In this document: one piece after another, positions 58,956-64,000 of the stretch
How positions within the stretch are numbered: position 1 is the stretch's first letter
Layout: every line of letters starts with the position of its first letter
From: an uncultured Dehalococcoidia bacterium
GTDB taxonomy: Bacteria > Chloroflexota > Dehalococcoidia > Lucifugimonadales > UBA3495
Direction of reading: 5' to 3'
Assembly: GCA_951812625.1 (NCBI GenBank)
Contig: CATOSP010000004.1
Coordinates: forward strand, 124,001 to 188,000
Length of the DNA: 64,000 nt
Notes under the pieces: model-generated
Told to the model about the DNA's origin: nothing
Seen by the model: only the letters and a program-made list of their open reading frames with translations
Database searches by the model: none
Translations under genes and position numbers: made by a program

Positions 58956-59453
58956 CTAGGCGTGGGCTGCTTGACTGGCAAGTTCCTCGTCCCAAGGGCC
59001 AGGCATACGGCCTTTCTCGGTGCCGCCGATCATGTATCCGCTCTCGTCATGGCCCCACTCCTCGCGTGGCATCTCGTAGGACAGTTCAATGCCGTTGCCG
59101 TCCGGATCGCGGATGTAGACGCCGATGGCGTGACCGTGATCGGAGACTCGGTCGATCTTGATGCCTTTCTCCTTGACCCGGTGATAAAGCTCCTTCAGGT
59201 CGTCCAGGCTGTGCATGTACCAGGCCATGTGGTTCAGGCCCACCTGTCCCGCCTGGGGGCCTGCCGCGTTCTCTCCCACTTCCACCAGGGCGATTTCGTG
59301 GGAGTTGCCCAGGTCCGCACTCATAAACGCCGCACGGCCAGGAGTAAACCCATAAGTATGAAGGCCCAGCAGATCCTCATACCAGTCCCTGGCTCGCTCC
59401 GCGTTCCGCACGAAGATGTTGATGTGGCCCAACTGTCTCGGCGTATAGCTCAT
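58956..59453 (-). CDS. VOC family protein (extradiol dioxygenase-like)
   Basis: The 165-residue product is a catechol 2,3-dioxygenase-like VOC domain: LGHINIFVRNAERARDWYEDLLGL (first metal His), LNHMAWYMHSLDDLKELYHRV (second His) and DPDGNGIELSYEMPREEW (Glu ligand). All three ligands of the metal site are present, so it is likely an active dioxygenase, isomerase or lactoylglutathione lyase-type enzyme. The start is the second of two adjacent ATGs (59453), which has the better spacing from GGGAGG. It lies between the TPP enzyme and the MBL gene on the same strand. Confidence 0.9.
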   Translation of the reverse strand: MSYTPRQLGHINIFVRNAERARDWYEDLLGLHTYGFTPGRAAFMSADLGNSHEIALVEVGENAAGPQAGQVGLNHMAWYMHSLDDLKELYHRVKEKGIKIDRVSDHGHAIGVYIRDPDGNGIELSYEMPREEWGHDESGYMIGGTEKGRMPGPWDEELASQAAHA

Positions 59454-59564
59454 CATCTCCTCCCAAATTCGGAATCAGTCGAAAACACCGTGCCTAATAA
59501 TACCAACCCCTCGGCTCTCAGAAAAGCGCAGTGGGGATTCGCCGCCTGGAGCTGCGCCACCAGA

Positions 59565-61289
59565 CTAGGCAGCGTCGTCCTTCAGGCTGTAGATGGGTCC
59601 GGGGCGTCCGCCCTCGGGCAGGCCCAGGGGCATGTGGACGTTCAGCAGGAAGGGGCGTCCCTCATACTCCACCGTCTTCAAGCCCTGCTCGATGGCGTCG
59701 GAGACGGTTGACTCGTCGGTGACGTCCATCGCCTCTACGCCGAAGCCCTCGGCCAGCTTCACCGGGTCGATGTTGTCCAATACCACGCCCCGGTACTCAC
59801 CAGTCTCCTTCATGTTGGCATTGGCGTTGGCGAAGGAGGATGCCACGATGCCGTAGGCCCCATTGTTGGAGATGACGTACAGCACCGGGACCTTGTGGCT
59901 GGCCGCGGTCCAAAGGGCTGAGTCGGAATAGTAGAGGGAGCCATCGCCCACCAGTCCGACCACTGGCTTGCCGGGCGCGCCCAGTTTGGCGCCGATGGCC
60001 GCACCGACGCCGTAGCCTTCCGATCCGCCCGCGGGCCGGATGTATTCATTGCTGCCGATCTCTCCCGAGTTTTCCAGGATGTCCTGGGGCACCGCGAACT
60101 GCTCGATGGTTACCAGCCCGCCCCCGGCACGCTCCAGGGCGTTGTCCAGCGCATCGGCCAGCACGTAGGAGCGAACCCGGCCCTGCTGGGCCGGGATCCT
60201 CTGGGCGGCGTCCCGCCTCTGGGCGCGGAGGGAAGCAGCCTCCTCCCTGGCCCAGGCTCGGCGGCCGGATAGTTCGTCCTGCGCACCCTCGGTCAGTTCC
60301 AGAAGCCTCTGGGCGGTGCGTTTCTCGTCGGCTAGGACCGCCAGGTCCAGGCCAGGAATGTTCTCCAGGTTCTCGACATTAGAGCCGATGGCGATGGTCC
60401 GCTCGGCGTTGAAGAAAGCGGTGTAATCGTCGGCGGTGCCGCTGCCGTTGTGGCGGACGCCGAAGCAGATAATCAGGTCGGGGTCGATGTCCCCCGCCTG
60501 TTCCAGCCGTCTGCCACCGCAGTGTAGGGGATGCTTGATGGGAACGCCCCGCAGGTCTCCCACCACGGGAATGCCGAACCGCTCCACCAGAGCCGTGACT
60601 TCTGCGTCGGCCCCACTCTTCCAGATGCCGTCCCCGGCGTACAGTAGGGGACGCTTGGCGTCCCGCAACGCCCTGGCAACGGCCTCAACGTCACCGTCCG
60701 ACGGATAGCCGGAACGCCTTTCCGGAAGGTCGCCCTCGATGATGTTGGCGGTGAACTCCGCCGGTCCCAGCAGCCGGTCATAGACCGCCAGATGGACCGG
60801 ACCCACCGGCGGGGTCATCGCAACTCGAATGGCGCGCTCCACGGCAGCGGGCAGGCCCTCGGGTTCAATGACCGTCCAGTTGGCCTTGGTCAGGGGCGCG
60901 CTGATGGCCGTGGGACCGGCGTTGTGGCTCACGTCCAAGCTGATCATGTCGGCGAAACTGCCAGTGTCGCCCGCGAAAGTGATGACCACCACCGGCAGGC
61001 TCCCGGTCCAGACGTTGATAAGCTGTCCCATGCACTGGGCTAGGCCCGCGCCCAGATGCACCACCATCACACCCGGGGCAAGGTTGGCCTGGGTATACCC
61101 CCCTGCCATAGCAGTGACCGCCCCCTCGTGTAGGCCAAGGATGCCGTGGATGTCAGGCCGGGAGTGAAGCTCGTTGAAGAAGAGCGCCTCCCGCGAGCCT
61201 GAGTTGTTGAATACATACTTTACGCCCAATGCCGCCAGTTGCTCGACCATGAGTTTCGAGGCGTTGGCCGTCATTTGCCGTGTTTGCAT
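59565..61289 (-). CDS. TPP-dependent enzyme (acetolactate synthase-like), copy 2
   Basis: The 574-residue protein has the PYR domain with catalytic Glu (LGLHEGAVTAMAGGY), a central domain (VVGDLRGVPIKHPLHCGG) and the PP domain with GDGSLYYSDSALWTAASHKVPVLYVISNNGAYG for TPP/Mg. NNSGSREALFF replaces the PGT motif of classical decarboxylases. It is a distant paralog of the TPP enzyme at 32.6 kb. A 2-oxo-acid decarboxylase or ligase role is likely. GGAGG precedes the ATG, and a divergent CoA-transferase gene starts 291 bp away. Confidence 0.9.
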   Translation of the reverse strand: MQTRQMTANASKLMVEQLAALGVKYVFNNSGSREALFFNELHSRPDIHGILGLHEGAVTAMAGGYTQANLAPGVMVVHLGAGLAQCMGQLINVWTGSLPVVVITFAGDTGSFADMISLDVSHNAGPTAISAPLTKANWTVIEPEGLPAAVERAIRVAMTPPVGPVHLAVYDRLLGPAEFTANIIEGDLPERRSGYPSDGDVEAVARALRDAKRPLLYAGDGIWKSGADAEVTALVERFGIPVVGDLRGVPIKHPLHCGGRRLEQAGDIDPDLIICFGVRHNGSGTADDYTAFFNAERTIAIGSNVENLENIPGLDLAVLADEKRTAQRLLELTEGAQDELSGRRAWAREEAASLRAQRRDAAQRIPAQQGRVRSYVLADALDNALERAGGGLVTIEQFAVPQDILENSGEIGSNEYIRPAGGSEGYGVGAAIGAKLGAPGKPVVGLVGDGSLYYSDSALWTAASHKVPVLYVISNNGAYGIVASSFANANANMKETGEYRGVVLDNIDPVKLAEGFGVEAMDVTDESTVSDAIEQGLKTVEYEGRPFLLNVHMPLGLPEGGRPGPIYSLKDDAA

Positions 61290-61381
61290 CGGGGCCTCCT
61301 GTCGCTCCTGATTTGCCGCCTGTTTACGCTATGTCTTCGTACTGGGGAACCACCGGGATGCTCCGTTTCCGTTGCATGTCC

Positions 61382-61401
61382 GGCGTACTTCACGGTACGC
61401 C
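61382..61401. promoter_or_regulatory. Inverted repeat in the divergent region between TPP enzyme and CoA-transferase
   Basis: GGCGTAC (61382-61388) pairs with GTACGCC (61395-61401) around TTCACG, 93 bp upstream of the TPP enzyme start and 180 bp upstream of the CoA-transferase start. Its size and position fit an operator for a dimeric regulator shared by the divergent genes. No regulator gene is adjacent. Confidence 0.35.
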
Positions 61402-61580
61402 ACCCGTTGTTCGGTGTGGGCGGGCGCTCTCCAGCGTCCTATCCTCGTATGGTACGTTGCCGGGATCGATTATGTCCACCACCCACTGTCAGTGTACAAT
61501 CCCCACTGAATATCACCAATACGCTGCCCGCGGCGTGACCCACGGCCCATACGCCGAGGACGGCGGGAAGGCGGCCTGCA

Positions 61581-62861
61581 ATGGCTATGGACACAATGTC
61601 GGGACTGCTCTCCGGAATCAAGGTGTTGGACTTTACCACCGCTTTCGTGGGCCCCTTTTGCAGCCGCATCATGGCCGATATGGGCGCAGAGGTCATCAAG
61701 ATAGAACGGCCCGTACACAACCAGGAAGACCGCTTCACGCCCGAGTCGCTGCCCACCCGGAACGGCGTTCCCTTCCTGCACCTCAACGGCGGCAAGAAGA
61801 GCCTGTGCATCGACCTGAAACATCCCAGGGGGCTGGAAATCGTCCGCTCACTGGTGAAGCAGGTCGATGTGTTCGTGGAGAATTACACTCCCCACGTGGT
61901 GCGCAGCTACGGGCTGGACTATCCCAACCTGCACGCCCTGAACCCCCGCATCATCATGTGCTCCATGACCGGATACGGCCAGGAGGGGTTCGCCCACAAC
62001 CCGGAGCATGTCTGCACCGACCCGGTGGCCCAGGCGGTGAGCGGGTTGAACTGGATAACCGGCGAACCGGACGGCGCGCCCTATACCATCGGCGGCGGCA
62101 TCGGCGACACCATAACCGGCATGACGGGGGGGCTGGCCGTGGGCTATGCACTGTTTCACCGGGAGAGGACTGGCGTGGGTCAATACATCGACCTGTCCAT
62201 GATCGAAAGCCTGTTGTTCCTGGATTCCCTAGGTATGCCACATACCGCGGCTAACCACGGCATTCCCCTGCACCACCGAAACGGCAAGCAGAATACCTAT
62301 ACCTTCCCAATGGGAATCCTCAAGGCTAAGGAGGGATATATCTCGTTGCAGGCTCCCGGACAGGGGCCCAATAGTGCGTGGGGAAGGTTGTGCGTCTGCA
62401 TGGGCCGGGAGGACATGATCGACGATCCGCGCTACCTGACCGACGACGACAGGCTGCTGCGCCGCGACGAGGTCGTGGGCATCATAGAGGGCTGGCTCCA
62501 GGGCATGAGCGACGACGAGGCGGCCCTGGCGGTGCTGGCCGAGGCACGTATCTCATCAGGGCCGGTGCTGTCCCAGGCCCAGATATGGGAGCACCCTCAT
62601 TACCGAGACCGGGGCGCGTTCCAGGAGATTTCATACCCCGAGCTGGGCCCCATCGGAGTGGTCTCACCGCCCTACAAATTCTCGGAGACGCCGGCCATGG
62701 TCAGAGGTCCAGCACCTCAGCTAGGCGAGCACAACCACGAGGTTCTGACCGTGAACCTGGGGCTAACGCCCGCCGAGGTGGACGCCTTGGCGGATGGGGG
62801 GGTTATCTACGAATCCCGCGCCGCACGAAAGCGGAGGTTGGCGGCGGCAAGGGCGGCGTGA
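61581..62861 (+). CDS. CaiB/BaiF type III CoA-transferase (copy 3)
   Basis: The 426-residue family III CoA-transferase reads SGIKVLDFTTAFVGPFCSRIMADMGAEVIKIERP, LNGGKKSLCIDLKHPRG, the Asp nucleophile in GGGIGDTITGMTGG, RTGVGQYIDLSMIESLLF, and the C-terminal QLGEHNHEVL. All usual catalytic features are kept. It would activate a carboxylic acid as its CoA ester using another acyl-CoA as donor. It is divergent from the TPP enzyme, and a propeller-protein gene follows 178 bp later. Confidence 0.93.
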   Translation: MAMDTMSGLLSGIKVLDFTTAFVGPFCSRIMADMGAEVIKIERPVHNQEDRFTPESLPTRNGVPFLHLNGGKKSLCIDLKHPRGLEIVRSLVKQVDVFVENYTPHVVRSYGLDYPNLHALNPRIIMCSMTGYGQEGFAHNPEHVCTDPVAQAVSGLNWITGEPDGAPYTIGGGIGDTITGMTGGLAVGYALFHRERTGVGQYIDLSMIESLLFLDSLGMPHTAANHGIPLHHRNGKQNTYTFPMGILKAKEGYISLQAPGQGPNSAWGRLCVCMGREDMIDDPRYLTDDDRLLRRDEVVGIIEGWLQGMSDDEAALAVLAEARISSGPVLSQAQIWEHPHYRDRGAFQEISYPELGPIGVVSPPYKFSETPAMVRGPAPQLGEHNHEVLTVNLGLTPAEVDALADGGVIYESRAARKRRLAAARAA

Positions 62862-63039
62862 TATTGAGACCGCTCCCAAGCCGGGACCGGTCTTCATCCG
62901 ACCCGGTTGAGCAGTTAGCGAATCTAGAATCCACAAATCCAGCGGTCAACCGAAGTGATTCAGGGTGGTAAAATGACCCCCTGAAGAACGACCCGGCGAA
63001 TTTCACAGGTTGCTTTGCGGAAACGCGAAAGGAGGCTTC

Positions 63040-64000
63040 ATGGCGACTCAAACCCAGGAAATCAAGAACATGAAGCTCATTTCTCACGTGGATTTGAACG
63101 GGCACAACAATCTTGGTGAGGGGGTTGACCTGCATCAGACGGCCAGCGGGCGGCGCATCTTCTACATGGCCCACGAAAGCGCGCCCAAGGATTTCACCAG
63201 CGTTGATGTCACCGACCTGGCCAATCCCAAGGTTGTAGCCCAGACTGACCTGGACTACAAGCATCTGCGCTCCAACTCCCTGTCCATCCTCGGCGATACG
63301 ATGCTCGTGGCCTACCAGTCGCGGGAGCACGGTCAACCGGGCACCGGCATGGGGGTCTACGACATCAGCGACCCGGAATCCCCCAGGCGGATCGCCTCCT
63401 ATGACGCCCAGGGGCCGGGCTCACGGGGCTGTCATTGCCTGTGGTGGGTCGATGGCGACTATGCCCACCTGGCCACGGGTACGCCCAATTCGCGTCCCAC
63501 CGACCCCAAGGACGACCAGTTCTACGTGATCATGGACGTGAAGGACCCGGCCGACCCGCGGGAAGCAGGCCGCTGGTGGCTGCCCGGCACCCAGGAAGGG
63601 GACGAAGCCCCGCCGCCCGCGCGCCACCCCCAGTTCGACGTGGGGCACAGCGTCCACAACACTAACGTTTATCCCAACCGGTCGGACAGGGCCTACTGTG
63701 GGTGGAAGGACTCAGGCGTCATCACGCTGGACATCTCCGACGTATCCCGTCCGTCGGTGGTCGCGCAATTGAACTATGCGCCGCCGTTCCCGGGGTTCAC
63801 CCATACGGTGCTGCCCTTGTTCAGCCGCGACCTGCTGGTGGTGACGCAGGAGGCTACGGCCTTGGGAGGAGCGGACTACCCCAAGCTCGTGTGGCTGATG
63901 GACAACCGGCTGGAGAGCAACCCGGTGATCATCAGCACGCTGCCCATGCAGGACACAAACGACTTCTTCAACCGTCCCGGTCGTTACGGGGCGCACAATA
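63040..64000 (+). CDS. LVIVD-type beta-propeller protein (cut by the right edge)
   Basis: The frame opens at ATG 63040, eight bases after AAAGGAGG, and stays open to the window end (320 codons). Repeated blades read FTSVDVTDLANPKVVAQ, MGVYDISDPESPRRIASYD, YVIMDVKDPADPREAGRWW and VITLDISDVSRPSVVAQLNY, the pattern of LVIVD-repeat propellers that resemble selenium-binding-protein-like folds. Two conserved His regions (GCHCLWW; DVGHSVHNTNVYP) could bind a metal. No signal peptide is visible. The C-terminus lies outside the window. Confidence 0.85.
   Translation, partial: MATQTQEIKNMKLISHVDLNGHNNLGEGVDLHQTASGRRIFYMAHESAPKDFTSVDVTDLANPKVVAQTDLDYKHLRSNSLSILGDTMLVAYQSREHGQPGTGMGVYDISDPESPRRIASYDAQGPGSRGCHCLWWVDGDYAHLATGTPNSRPTDPKDDQFYVIMDVKDPADPREAGRWWLPGTQEGDEAPPPARHPQFDVGHSVHNTNVYPNRSDRAYCGWKDSGVITLDISDVSRPSVVAQLNYAPPFPGFTHTVLPLFSRDLLVVTQEATALGGADYPKLVWLMDNRLESNPVIISTLPMQDTNDFFNRPGRYGAHN

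Overview
The window reads as a high-GC bacterial chromosome (roughly 60% GC by eye), most likely a Chloroflexota genome of the Dehalococcoidia/SAR202 type. This is inferred from gene content, not from a marker gene. The content is rich in paralogous oxidative and C-C bond enzymes: enolase-superfamily dehydratase, flavin-dependent monooxygenase, three type III CoA-transferases, two carboxymuconolactone-decarboxylase-like proteins, VOC proteins, two amidohydrolases, two TPP enzymes, an F420-type reductase and several MFS exporters. No rRNA, CRISPR array or replication origin was seen. Two tRNA genes are present (Gly-CCC and Thr-CGT, both on the minus strand).

Layout. 0-0.8 kb: the 3' part of a decayed IS630 transposase and the tail of the gene it interrupted. 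0.8-4.3 kb: enolase-superfamily dehydratase, MOSC and PAC2 proteins, then tRNA-Gly. 4.9-9.4 kb: one very large secreted modular protein. 10.2-18.2 kb: a minus-strand run of MFS, epoxide hydrolase, thioredoxin-domain protein, CMD protein, second MFS, LarB and LarE. 18.4-23.9 kb: an eroded mobile region beside tRNA-Thr with a triply broken integrase, an IS701-like element splitting a VOC gene, a flavin monooxygenase and an IS630 element. 24.2-32.4 kb: twin amidohydrolases, CMD protein, nitroreductase, VOC, enoyl-CoA hydratase, two CaiB/BaiF proteins and an SDR. 32.6-41.2 kb: TPP decarboxylase, secreted subtilase, class IV aminotransferase, CinA, RidA, SpoU methyltransferase, GlcG-like and FAH proteins. 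41.3-45.8 kb: TetR regulator divergent from an MFS-EmrA-EmrB efflux operon, with a palindrome over the promoter. 45.9-64 kb: MmgE/PrpD, SDR, methyltransferase, acyltransferase-like hydrolase, MFS, Ddn-like reductase, phosphotriesterase-like protein, redoxin lipoprotein, ASST-like propeller protein, DapA-like lyase, VOC and MBL proteins, second TPP enzyme, third CoA-transferase and an LVIVD-type propeller protein cut by the right edge.

The most interesting signal is at 53,607-54,590. A lipoprotein with a C-terminal redoxin domain has an in-frame TGA exactly where the first Cys of the CxxC active site belongs (U-P-V-C). Ten bases further on is a perfect 6-bp hairpin whose loop and spacing fit the bacterial SECIS rules, so this is a candidate selenoprotein not visible to ordinary gene callers. 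A second unexpected signal is a three-unit array of a 10-bp repeat (TGWCCGGANN) at three widely spaced intergenic sites (2,311; 47,515; 57,849).

Many neighbours look like a catabolic toolkit in which acids are activated as CoA esters (CaiB/BaiF), hydrated or oxidised (enoyl-CoA hydratase, SDR, flavin monooxygenase), cleaved (TPP enzymes, DapA-like lyase, amidohydrolases, FAH, MmgE/PrpD) and exported or imported by MFS carriers. No substrate can be named from sequence alone.
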